Assembly (NCBI GenBank): GCA_011053245.1
Contig: DRGS01000134.1
Span: forward strand, 1 to 27,945
Reading direction: 5' to 3'
Length of the DNA: 27,945 nucleotides
DNA from: Phycisphaerales bacterium
Lineage (GTDB): Bacteria; Planctomycetota; Phycisphaerae; Sedimentisphaerales; Anaerohalosphaeraceae
Shown in pieces: positions 1-7,062 of the stretch. The translations under genes and the position numbers were made by a program. Position 1 is the first letter of the stretch; every line of letters begins with the position of its first letter. Under the pieces are notes generated by a model that searched no databases, was not told the origin of the DNA, and saw nothing but the letters and a program-made list of their open reading frames with translations.

Positions 1-362
1 CGGCGGCGGTGTTGTCCGCCAGACGTCCATCGCTCGACGTACCACTCGTACTACTTCGCTTGAACGCAGACTGACGCCTTGCCAGGAACCAAAATTCCTC
101 ACAAAAATGGGGTTGAAGGTAGTGAAAAAATTGGCTTTGATTGGGTTTGCTTTTTTTGTGGTTTTGGGGGTAAAAATCGTTGTAAGTCTCTCCTTTGCAA
201 GTAGTTGCAGTGATTCTCTGAGTTGGGAAATTGGGTTTGCTTCCCAGAAAAAGTATTTTAAAAAACCCAGGAACCCTCTGAAAAAGTGAGGGTTTTGTGG
301 TGTATTCGAATTGTTTCGTTTTTGTCATTTTTTCACGTTTTTTAACTACTTGAACCACCCTG

Positions 363-428
363 CTTCGCCAAGGCTACGCAGGACAAGCGAATTAACAGAT
401 TACCCATCCTCCGCCAAGGCTACGGAGG
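363..428. repeat. Two copies of a short interspersed palindromic repeat
   Basis: A core CGCCAAGGCTACG occurs at about 366-379 and again at about 411-424. The second copy is flanked by CCTCCG and CGGAGG, making a 6 bp stem around the core. A related but degenerate unit with GTTCGGCTAAGCTCAGGGCA lies near 594-613. These look like dispersed REP-like elements rather than coding DNA. The number of copies in the genome cannot be judged from here. Confidence 0.45.
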
Positions 429-550
429 GCCTTCGGCACGAATTTTTTTATACTATGCATAACTACAATCTATCCTGATTGTTATGTGTGCATTATACAA
501 AGCTGAGAGTCTTTTGTCAACTGAATTATTTGAAATACGAAGATATTTTA

Positions 551-567
551 TCCGCGAAACTCGCGGA
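551..567. repeat. Perfect 7 bp hairpin
   Basis: TCCGCGA (551-557), loop AAC, TCGCGGA (561-567) form a perfect stem. There is no T-run behind it on either strand, so it does not look like an intrinsic terminator. It belongs with the other short palindromes of this gene-free stretch. Confidence 0.45.
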
Positions 568-828
568 TCGAACAGGTTTATATTTTACCACCCGTTCGGC
601 TAAGCTCAGGGCAGGCTACGAGCACGAAACACACGAAGAACAGAAACAGATCATAATATTTAAACCACTAACAGAACGAATGGCATGAAGAACACGAAGG
701 GTGGGAAGAACGCAAAGGAAAGGAGTATTTGGGGGATAGGAGTTAGGGGCTAGGGTTTAGGGGTGGAATTTTTGTGTTTTTAATGAGGGGTTTCTTGACA
801 AAATGGTGGTTATGGATTAGGTTGGGGA

Positions 829-977
829 TGCAAAAGTGAAGATGATTATCCGGCGTTGTCAGGGGCTATGCACTTTAAGATAACGAAAGAGCAGTTGGAG
901 CAGTTGGCTCACAGTGTAAACGATTGCATGAAGTGACGGAAAAACTGTGCAAGGAAAAGATTGATAGTTTTGGTTAG
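829..977 (+). pseudogene. Broken copy A of a small gene
   Basis: In frame from about 829 the DNA reads ...EDDYPALSGAMHFKITKEQ, LEQLAHSV..., then a one-base loss (GTGTAAACG where copy B at 1619-1714 has GTGTTAAACG) throws the frame and gives an early stop. After the loss the original frame continues to the TAG at 975-977, with the ending ...CKEKIDSFG shared with copy B. No start codon with a convincing ribosome binding site is visible. The family is unknown to me. The two copies flank the nuclease gene at 1054-1539, which suggests a segmental duplication followed by decay. Confidence 0.6.
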
Positions 978-1003
978 GGAATAGGTGGCTGTCCCCTATT
1001 TCC
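977..1003. repeat. REP-like hairpin behind pseudogene A
   Basis: A 9 bp stem with one G-T pair, GGGAATAGG (977-985) against CCTATTTCC (995-1003), has a loop containing GGCTGTCC. Copy B of the neighbouring pseudogene is followed by a shortened relative (AAATGGTGACGGTCC, near 1716-1730). The sequence style resembles REP elements moved by Y1 (TnpA-REP) transposases, but no such transposase is in the window. It could also simply be an old terminator. Confidence 0.4.
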
Positions 1004-1053
1004 TTTTGAAATATTGTCTGTTAAAAACATTTATTTGTAAATAGAAAGCAAAA

Positions 1054-1539
1054 ATGGATAGCCTAAATAAAATAAATCCCAAAAGTGATGTTCCAGCAAA
1101 AGAGGCCTTTTGCATGGTTTTGCGGCAAAGCGGTTATGAAAGGGTTGAAATTACAGCTTCACCTGCCGATATTACTGCTTTCAGTGAGGGGCAACGGTAC
1201 TATTTTGAAATAAAATCCACATCAAAAAAAGACATCTATTTTGGGGCAGCAACACTAACAGAGTGGGAAGCTGCGATTAAATATCCTGACACATATTCGT
1301 TTGTTGTGGCACGGATCAAGGACGGTAGATGGGAATTCATTAATTATACTCCAGATGAATTTATGGAGTATAGTACCATCCCTCCTTTTAAGGTTTATTT
1401 CAATATTCCGGTTGATAATGGCAAGGCAAAGCCACCTTCTGCGCGTAATCATCAACGCAAGAGGCGAGCTGTTATGTTAACCAAAGAACGCATAGACCAA
1501 ATGATCAAGCTGTTCCGTATGTTCAAATCTCAAGGTTGA
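1054..1539 (+). CDS. Small PD-(D/E)XK-like nuclease (DUF3883-like)
   Basis: The 161-residue protein has a pattern expected of PD-(D/E)XK nuclease folds: Asp39 in the ADIT segment, then Glu52-X-Lys54 in YYFEIKSTS, on adjacent predicted beta strands. This resembles the DUF3883 group, often found as a stand-alone gene or a domain in defence loci. There is no signal peptide or membrane segment, and the last 30 residues are basic. The ATG follows an AT-rich leader with only a weak ribosome binding site (AGAAAG). It lies between two broken copies of another small gene and next to a restriction-modification pair, so a role in defence is likely by context. Activity and target are unknown, and it could equally be an orphan remnant of a larger system. 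Confidence 0.6.
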   Translation: MDSLNKINPKSDVPAKEAFCMVLRQSGYERVEITASPADITAFSEGQRYYFEIKSTSKKDIYFGAATLTEWEAAIKYPDTYSFVVARIKDGRWEFINYTPDEFMEYSTIPPFKVYFNIPVDNGKAKPPSARNHQRKRRAVMLTKERIDQMIKLFRMFKSQG

Positions 1540-1595
1540 ATAATAAATACAAATACAAAAACCTCGTAAAACTAGCGGAGTTAAGGAGATAGAAA

Positions 1596-1714
1596 ATGAC
1601 AGGAGAATTTGAAGATGAACGAAAGAGCAGTTGGAACAGTTGGCTCACGGTGTTAAACGATTGCATGAAGTGACGGAGAGACTTTGTAAGGAGAAGATTG
1701 ATAGTTTTGGTTAG
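1596..1714 (+). pseudogene. Broken copy B of a small gene
   Basis: A strong ribosome binding site (AAGGAG, 1583-1588) precedes an ATG at 1596 that starts MTGEFEDE. The frame then changes because about 40 bases present in copy A (the DYPALSGAMHFKI part) are missing; both deletion edges carry AAGAT-like microhomology. The shifted remainder (1619-1714) encodes TKEQLEQLAHGVKRLHEVTE and ends CKEKIDSFG, then TAG. Together, copies A and B allow the original product to be rebuilt as a protein of roughly 50 residues. Function unknown. Confidence 0.6.
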
Positions 1715-1793
1715 GAAATGGTGACGGTCCTTTTGAAAAAGGCTCTTGACCCCTTAAATTTCCCCCTTTTTTAGCGAATTAATTCATCTTTAC

Positions 1794-2417
1794 TTAAGGG
1801 GCAATTCCAATTAGCACTAATGGGACATGTGGCACACCTCGACCCTGTCGTGCTAAGTCATAAAGTGCTCCCTCGTAGTATCCCGGGCCTGATGACATCT
1901 CAGCCTGCATTGACTTCATAGGTAAGATTTCTATTCCAACTTCAATCTCACCTCTAACATAAAACGCAAGGTGTTTTACAAATAAATCATAAGCAATAAA
2001 TGAATATTTGCCAAACTGAACTTCCACAGATACCTTGTCTTTCACAAAATCAGTTTGATTATAAGACCTTATTGGTGTTTTATTGGCAGCTTCTATCTCT
2101 CGCTTTTGTTCTTCGGCTGACATTGGGAGTGTTTTGGTAATCAAGTCGTAATCATCTGTTACCCAATAACTTGTTCGGCTTTCTTTCCAACCATTTTCCT
2201 CAAGCAGTAATTTAAAATGTTCATTAAGAGATTTAGGACAATACAGTTTCTTGCCTCTCATGGTTTTTTCTTTACTCACCTTTGTTTTACATTTTGATGC
2301 ATCAATGGATTCTATAGCACTCTGTATTTGTTTCCATAAACCCTTTTGATGTACAAGTAACCACTCAAAGCCATTAAGATGCGAATATTGTTTTTGTATT
2401 TTCAAGATATACCTCAA
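1794..2417 (-). CDS. Type II restriction endonuclease, BglII/BstYI family
   Basis: This 207-residue protein strongly resembles the BglII/BstYI group: YSHLNG near the N-terminus (11-16), SYNQTDFVKD (118-127), VEVQFGKYSF (131-140) and the end GRGVPHVPLVLIGIAP. The active-site series Asp123, Glu132, Gln134 keeps the spacing of BglII Asp84, Glu93, Gln95, including the Gln replacing the usual Lys of PD-(D/E)XK enzymes. BstYI cuts R^GATCY and BglII cuts A^GATCT; the closer match is to my memory of BstYI, so RGATCY is the favoured but unproven target. The start is a TTG 12 bases after the methyltransferase stop, with a poor ribosome binding site, suggesting low or coupled translation as expected for the toxic partner of the pair. 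Confidence 0.85.
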   Translation of the reverse strand: MRYILKIQKQYSHLNGFEWLLVHQKGLWKQIQSAIESIDASKCKTKVSKEKTMRGKKLYCPKSLNEHFKLLLEENGWKESRTSYWVTDDYDLITKTLPMSAEEQKREIEAANKTPIRSYNQTDFVKDKVSVEVQFGKYSFIAYDLFVKHLAFYVRGEIEVGIEILPMKSMQAEMSSGPGYYEGALYDLARQGRGVPHVPLVLIGIAP

Positions 2418-2429
2418 ATCTAAATAAAA

Positions 2430-4490
2430 TCAGCTTTCAAGATTAATTTGTGAATATTTTGCAATTTGACTTTTTGCATTAAAACTAGCAGAGACAATAA
2501 GACCTGATAAAATCCATAATGAGTTTCGTTCAATTTTGGCCATACCATTAGCGGAATTAGCTTGATGATTTTCTCCTAATGTTTCAAAGGCGTATCGCAA
2601 GAAAGTTGCAGTTTTTTCTTCATCCAAGTCACTAAGTATTTTATGGATTTTCTTCGTGGTGCTTCCACAGCTATCTGCAATTGTAAATGGATGTATGCCT
2701 TGTTTCGAGTTGTTCCACCTGTATTGTATGCCCGTTGAGTTGCGGTTTTCAAAGCGTTGTAAAAGTGAGTTTAGTAATACTTCTATTTGTTTATCTTTGC
2801 CCCACAAAACTAAAGATGGCTGAATAAGGTTACTCAATTGCTCGTCAATACTTATTGTTCTTATTGCTTTAGATGAACCATAATAAAATCGTATTGCCCA
2901 TCTAACTTTATTGGAGTCAAACTCGTTAACTAGTTCAAACCGAACTCCACTCCCAAATCGAAGATTTGGGAGTGCAATTTTGAATTTACGATTCCAAGAG
3001 TACTTAGATTTAGTTTTCTTGGACAAAGTAACTGGAGGCATTTCACTGGGCAAAGGATGGCTGTATGCAGCTTTGTCAGGAGACGCAATTTTCTCTGGTT
3101 GAATTTCAAGCATACTACTGGCTATATAATAAGTCAGAATCGGCGGTATAGCATTTCCAATCATCTTAAGTTTATTGCTATAGCTGTTTGCGTAAAACTG
3201 ATAGGTTATTGGAAATCCTTGTAAACATGCACGTTCTCTTATGCTGAGACGTCGATACATGCCCTTACGCTTTGGATTTTCAATAACAATACTTTCACGA
3301 GATACACGGGTACATAATGCTGTTACCGTTCTTGAAGATCGATCGAGTCGATCTGGGAAGGACATCTTATTATATACTGGATGATAAGTTTTAGCTTCAC
3401 TGTTCATTCGAAGCTCTTCTTTATCTAACTCGGTCTCTAATTCAATTTCTGATATTTCTTGGGCGTTCAATTTTATTCCATGAAGCGGGTCGATTACCGT
3501 ATGATTTTGAAGGGAGTTTACCACCTCTCCCAAAGTCTTAGGGGATGTTTTTTGGGAATACAAACGCAAAAGTTCTATAGGGAAATTGCCCGCTACCATT
3601 CTTTTTCTAGCCTGCGGGAGACCATAATCGCTACAGTCGAAAATCTCTATAGCGGTAAAAAGATTCTTGTACTCCTGAAGACTCCCTCCTGGTTCTATTT
3701 CTCTTTCTATGATTGTTTTTACACGTGGAACATTTTCCATAGCCCAGTATTTTGGCTTCAAATACTCCACTACTTCTAAGAACTTTCTTATATCTACCAA
3801 ACCATCCTGAATGTCGCCTCCACCACCGCGATTAGAATAGGAGAACTGCGTACAAGGGGGACTGCCAACAATAAAATCGACTTTAGTAGGTAAGTTGTCT
3901 AGCGGTAACTTGCGAATATCTTCACAAAAAACGGGAGTTGTAAAATTCATTGAATGTGTAAGGTTAGCGGGCTTCCAGTAATCATAGGAGGCTACAGTTT
4001 TAATTCCAGCCATTTTGAGCCCTAAATCCCATCCACCAATACCGCTATAAAGATCAATTGCCCTTTTAGGCATCTCAGTTCTTTTGGCATTGCTTGGGAA
4101 AATTGAATATCTATTTTTGTTTATCCTCTGGATTGTTACTCGATCTCCACTGTGTAGTTTATGTATTTGCACAAAGTCCTTGAACCATCGACGCTCCCTA
4201 AATATTCTTCTGGGTTTTCCAGTTTTTTTGTCAGTGGGAATATCTGTCTTGACGGGGTTTGCTAAACCGGCTACATGCAAGGTCAGTAGTTTGCCAAGAC
4301 CTTTTTCTCTTGAATGAGAGCCAATAGCTTCTTTTGGGAAAAAATCGGGGCCACATGTAGTTATATATAGGTTACCATGCTTTTTTGCTGCGGGAGTTAG
4401 CTCAATAACTCTAGTATCCTTACTGTTATTTTTCCTAATCACTTGATCCTCATTTATATATTTTATCGAACCGTAAAAATAAGCATACAA
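2430..4490 (-). CDS. C5-cytosine DNA methyltransferase with extra terminal domains
   Basis: The central part carries C5-methyltransferase motifs in order: DLYSGIGGWD (146-155, SAM binding), GSPPCTQ with catalytic Cys213, ENV (252-254), a QARKR motif near 294, then RERACLQGFP and MIGNAIPP near the end of the core. It should protect DNA from the neighbouring BglII/BstYI-like enzyme. About 140 residues precede the core; RRWFKDFVQIHKLHSGDRV (100-118) resembles a B3/EcoRII-N-type DNA-binding barrel. About 200 residues follow it with no motif I recognise. At 686 residues it is well above the usual 330-450. The first codon is TTG with no clear ribosome binding site; a GTG at 4442 preceded by GAGGAT is a real alternative and would remove 16 residues. 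Confidence 0.88.
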   Translation of the reverse strand: MYAYFYGSIKYINEDQVIRKNNSKDTRVIELTPAAKKHGNLYITTCGPDFFPKEAIGSHSREKGLGKLLTLHVAGLANPVKTDIPTDKKTGKPRRIFRERRWFKDFVQIHKLHSGDRVTIQRINKNRYSIFPSNAKRTEMPKRAIDLYSGIGGWDLGLKMAGIKTVASYDYWKPANLTHSMNFTTPVFCEDIRKLPLDNLPTKVDFIVGSPPCTQFSYSNRGGGGDIQDGLVDIRKFLEVVEYLKPKYWAMENVPRVKTIIEREIEPGGSLQEYKNLFTAIEIFDCSDYGLPQARKRMVAGNFPIELLRLYSQKTSPKTLGEVVNSLQNHTVIDPLHGIKLNAQEISEIELETELDKEELRMNSEAKTYHPVYNKMSFPDRLDRSSRTVTALCTRVSRESIVIENPKRKGMYRRLSIRERACLQGFPITYQFYANSYSNKLKMIGNAIPPILTYYIASSMLEIQPEKIASPDKAAYSHPLPSEMPPVTLSKKTKSKYSWNRKFKIALPNLRFGSGVRFELVNEFDSNKVRWAIRFYYGSSKAIRTISIDEQLSNLIQPSLVLWGKDKQIEVLLNSLLQRFENRNSTGIQYRWNNSKQGIHPFTIADSCGSTTKKIHKILSDLDEEKTATFLRYAFETLGENHQANSANGMAKIERNSLWILSGLIVSASFNAKSQIAKYSQINLES

Positions 4491-4599
4491 TAAATACTAT
4501 GAGTTGTAAAGACAGATTTTTGAAGTAATCTGATAGCCAGAACCTCTCTGTTCATTAAGCATTGGTGTTTTTTTCGTCCTTGAAAAATATTTCCTTAGC

Positions 4600-4639
4600 A
4601 AAATAGCAATAATTATAGCTATTTTTCAATTAAGAGCAA
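4600..4639 (-). promoter_or_regulatory. Putative promoter of the R-M pair inside a palindrome
   Basis: On the minus strand a perfect TATAAT (4617-4612) sits in the loop of an 8 bp perfect inverted repeat, AAAATAGC (4600-4607) and GCTATTTT (4618-4625). A weak -35 box TTGCTC (4639-4634) lies 16 bases upstream. This would give a leader of about 110 bases before the methyltransferase. A palindrome around the -10 box is what one expects for repression by a dimer; the methyltransferase itself, through its extra N-terminal domain, or an unlinked regulator could bind. No separate C-protein gene is visible. Confidence 0.42.
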
Positions 4640-4685
4640 TAAATTTCAGTATATTTCGCATAGAGTGTGAAAAAGCGGTATTTAG

Positions 4686-4853
4686 CGGGTATGACAAGGT
4701 GAGAAGTGGCTGAAGGATCGTCGCGGGCGTAAGCTGAGTTATGACGATATGGAGTATTATCAGAAGATAACAGTTGGGCTTGGGCGGACTATAATGTGTA
4801 TGGGTCGAGTTGATGAGATAATCGATGGGTGTGGCGGGTGGCCGATGAAGTGA
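4686..4853 (+). pseudogene. 3' remnant of a type ISP restriction-modification enzyme
   Basis: From 4701 to the TGA at 4851-4853 the frame reads EKWLKDRRGRKLSYDDMEYY, then a helix, ending GGWPMK. This matches the C-terminal tail common in type ISP / Eco57I-like enzymes, where GGYQVxEKWLKDRxGRxLSxxD is followed by a ...GGWP end. Just upstream, SGYDKV is encoded in another frame (4686-4703), so a small deletion at about 4700 broke the reading frame. Nothing recognisable remains of the methylase or helicase parts. It shows that another restriction system once stood here. Confidence 0.72.
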
Positions 4854-4900
4854 TAAGTGGTTATGAAGGGAATGGCTTCGTTTGGTTTAGATGTCTATGC

Positions 4901-5184
4901 GGGCCTACGGCCCTTACCCCGCGTTCAGGAAGGCGGGGTTAAATGAATCGGAATGGCTTTGCGATGCTTTTTTTAATGTGGATTCGGCGCCGAAGCATGC
5001 AGGAATGACAACGTGTTTGTTTGCATGTTTTTTTTGGTGTCGTATAAGTTCCTTGGTTCGCGACCCCCTGTTGCGGGGAACAGGGGGCTAAATGAATTGG
5101 AATCGCGTTGCGATGTTTATTTTAATGTGGATACCTGCCAAAAGCATGCAGGTATGACAAACTAAAAGCATGCTGGACTGACAA
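4901..5184. repeat. Tandem intergenic repeat with hairpin heads
   Basis: Two units of about 95 bases, 4917-5011 and 5064-5160, share a G-rich hairpin followed by TAAATGAATYGGAAT, TTGCGATG, TTTTAATGTGGAT and GCATGCAGGWATGACAA. A third partial tail with GCATGCTGGACTGACAA lies at 5161-5184. Hairpin 1 is CCCCGC (4917-4922) with GCGGGG (4933-4938); hairpin 2 is CCCCCTGTT (5064-5072) with AACAGGGGG (5079-5087). A further small hairpin GGGCC-TACG-GCCC-like stretch is at 4901-4913. Open frames across it are a by-product of the repeat. It lies just past the end of the symporter gene and may also serve as a transcription stop. Confidence 0.65.
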
Positions 5185-5249
5185 GGGTCGTTCCATATCA
5201 GTTTTTGCACAGGACAGGTATTTTTTTTGGTTTCTTCCGGTTTCTAATA

Positions 5250-7052
5250 TTAATCATCCGGCAAAGTCTTAAACCATGTAAAATACAGGGCGATGCCGCA
5301 GATGATAGAGATTGCTGCGGCGACTGCGGCTGTGGCATACCAATGACCCACCCAATAGATCGGTACCGTGTACAATGAGATCATGCCCACGCAGCCTATA
5401 ACACAATTAAGCAGTACAAGCTTAAACGAAAGCTTTGTCGCCATCTGTTTACCCGATGCTGCAACCCGCTTTTCAATTGCACCCCATGCACCAAAGGGGC
5501 GAACGCGGCGATAGAATTCATCAATTTCCTCTTGCCGAACAGGCGACGTCAGCACCGAGCCTATCACGCAGCCAGCCAGCGAGCTGAGCAAAATGGTGTA
5601 GGTTAGTGCATCATTGGATATCCACTGCAAAGCGGTAAGATCGGGCCAGAGTGTCTTGGCCAGCATAGCGAATGAAGGCACCAGGCCTATAAGACAGCCT
5701 GCCGTAAAGCCCCATCCGTTCATGCCTCCCCAGAACCAGCGAAGTGCCAGCGGAACCACGATACACGAGATCAGGCCCGACATCATCCAGGAACATATCC
5801 CGTTTAGACTGCTTCGCTCTACAAATATGTAACCGAGTGAAATAGCGAGAAAAACAAGAAAACCAGTGGCAAGATAGCTAGCTATCATCTGACTTTTTCC
5901 CGTAGAATTTTCGCTTTTGGTCAGCGGCTGATAAAGGTCACGCACCATGATCGATGCCGACGCATTAACTTCGGCGCTAAATGTCGACATATAGGCTGCC
6001 ACAAAACCAGTGACGACCAACCCTTTAAGGCCGGTTGCCAATATGTCGGATTTAAGAAACAGAGGAAGTGCTGCATCCGGGTCCGCTCCTCCCACTACTT
6101 CAGGACCAAACATTGCAAAGCCAACACAGGCAATACCACCGATCACCAGCCAGCGAGGCAAAGCCAGCACAGTCCAGAGACCTGCCACCCAACCAGCTTC
6201 TTTAACGTTTTTCGTAGCCAGGAAACGCTGCTCACCATAACGGCCACCAGCTCCGCCAATACAGCCAAGAAAACCAACTACCGAAAACGCCACCCCGGCA
6301 CGCAACAGATTGCCCCAGTTAGCGTAATCACCATCGGCAAAGACACCCAGATCCGGTTTAGCTTCGAAAGCCAATGATTTCCAATAATCCGAAGTGATAC
6401 CCGCTTCGGCAATACCTGCATGCAGCTCAGAACCAGTATAGTTCATATAACAAACAATTCCGATAACAAAGGATATCACGAACAGCAACCCCGTCTGCAA
6501 ACATTCAACTAAAATAATGCCGCGAAAGCCCCCGATTATTACATAGACACCTGTAAGGGCCATTATCGTAATCGCGGTCGGATGCCCGGGCACTTCGAAG
6601 ATTTCCGCGAATTTATGGATAGCAATATATGAAGTTCCAAGAGACGCTATGCTGAAAAGAAGGATCATCACAGAAAAAGAGGTTCTACCCCATTTGGCCC
6701 CGATGTCCGTACCAAACCGTATCTTGTTCAGTTCCGCCGCGGTCATAACGCCTGTTCTCCGGATCCAGATACCCGAATAACTCATCAGAAAGATCGCACT
6801 CGGAATCCACCAGACCAGAACCAGCCACCAACTCTTCATGCCCAACACGATAAGAATCGAAATAAACCAGACTGTCCCGGCAAGCGAGTAATTACTTGCC
6901 GACCCCGACGCTGCCAGCATCCACCACTTACTTTGATTATCACCAAGAAAGTAGGACTTAATACCCGTTGCAGATTTGCGACTGAAATAAACTCCTATTC
7001 CAACCGTGATCACAAAATACGCCACAATGACTGCTACATCTATTCCTGTCAT
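5250..7052 (-). CDS. Sodium:solute symporter (SSS family)
   Basis: This 600-residue inner-membrane protein begins MTGIDVAVIVAYFVITVGIG and has about 13-14 hydrophobic helices, typical of the SSS family to which SGLT, PutP and related carriers belong. Family features include the ASGSASNYSLAGT segment near the N-terminus and the FVAAYMSTFSAEVNASAS segment in the middle, a region that lines the sodium site in relatives. A start at 7079 is possible but is a TTG overlapping the preceding gene; the ATG at 7052 has AAGGA at the right distance and leaves a 10-base gap, so I prefer it. As the last gene of the glycan operon it probably imports the sugar or small oligosaccharide released outside. The exact substrate cannot be told from sequence. 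Confidence 0.88.
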   Translation of the reverse strand: MTGIDVAVIVAYFVITVGIGVYFSRKSATGIKSYFLGDNQSKWWMLAASGSASNYSLAGTVWFISILIVLGMKSWWLVLVWWIPSAIFLMSYSGIWIRRTGVMTAAELNKIRFGTDIGAKWGRTSFSVMILLFSIASLGTSYIAIHKFAEIFEVPGHPTAITIMALTGVYVIIGGFRGIILVECLQTGLLFVISFVIGIVCYMNYTGSELHAGIAEAGITSDYWKSLAFEAKPDLGVFADGDYANWGNLLRAGVAFSVVGFLGCIGGAGGRYGEQRFLATKNVKEAGWVAGLWTVLALPRWLVIGGIACVGFAMFGPEVVGGADPDAALPLFLKSDILATGLKGLVVTGFVAAYMSTFSAEVNASASIMVRDLYQPLTKSENSTGKSQMIASYLATGFLVFLAISLGYIFVERSSLNGICSWMMSGLISCIVVPLALRWFWGGMNGWGFTAGCLIGLVPSFAMLAKTLWPDLTALQWISNDALTYTILLSSLAGCVIGSVLTSPVRQEEIDEFYRRVRPFGAWGAIEKRVAASGKQMATKLSFKLVLLNCVIGCVGMISLYTVPIYWVGHWYATAAVAAAISIICGIALYFTWFKTLPDD

Positions 7053-7062
7053 GTTTTTTTCC

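Larger units (their letters stand above)
1..828. other. Gene-free stretch with short palindromic repeats
   Basis: I see no credible gene here. Short open frames at 107-289 and 479-688 have no recognisable family, no good ribosome binding site and low-complexity composition. The stretch contains several small inverted repeats (5-20, 363-428, 551-567) and a G-rich run (731-763), listed separately where they can be supported. Composition is AT-rich with long T and A runs, typical of decayed intergenic DNA near mobile or defence genes. Confidence 0.6.

Noticed and set aside
107..289. 60-residue open frame with a hydrophobic start that could be a small membrane protein
   Set aside because: There is no good ribosome binding site, the DNA is low-complexity T- and G-rich, and nothing recognisable follows the hydrophobic part.
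838..882. DYPALSG stretch resembling the start of Cas4 nucleases
   Set aside because: The conserved Cas4 residues that should follow (QHFxFCxRQW) are absent; the copy continues as an unrelated short helical peptide, and no CRISPR repeats are present.
4891..5091. 66-residue open frame upstream of the glycan operon
   Set aside because: It is formed entirely by the tandem hairpin repeat at 4901-5184.
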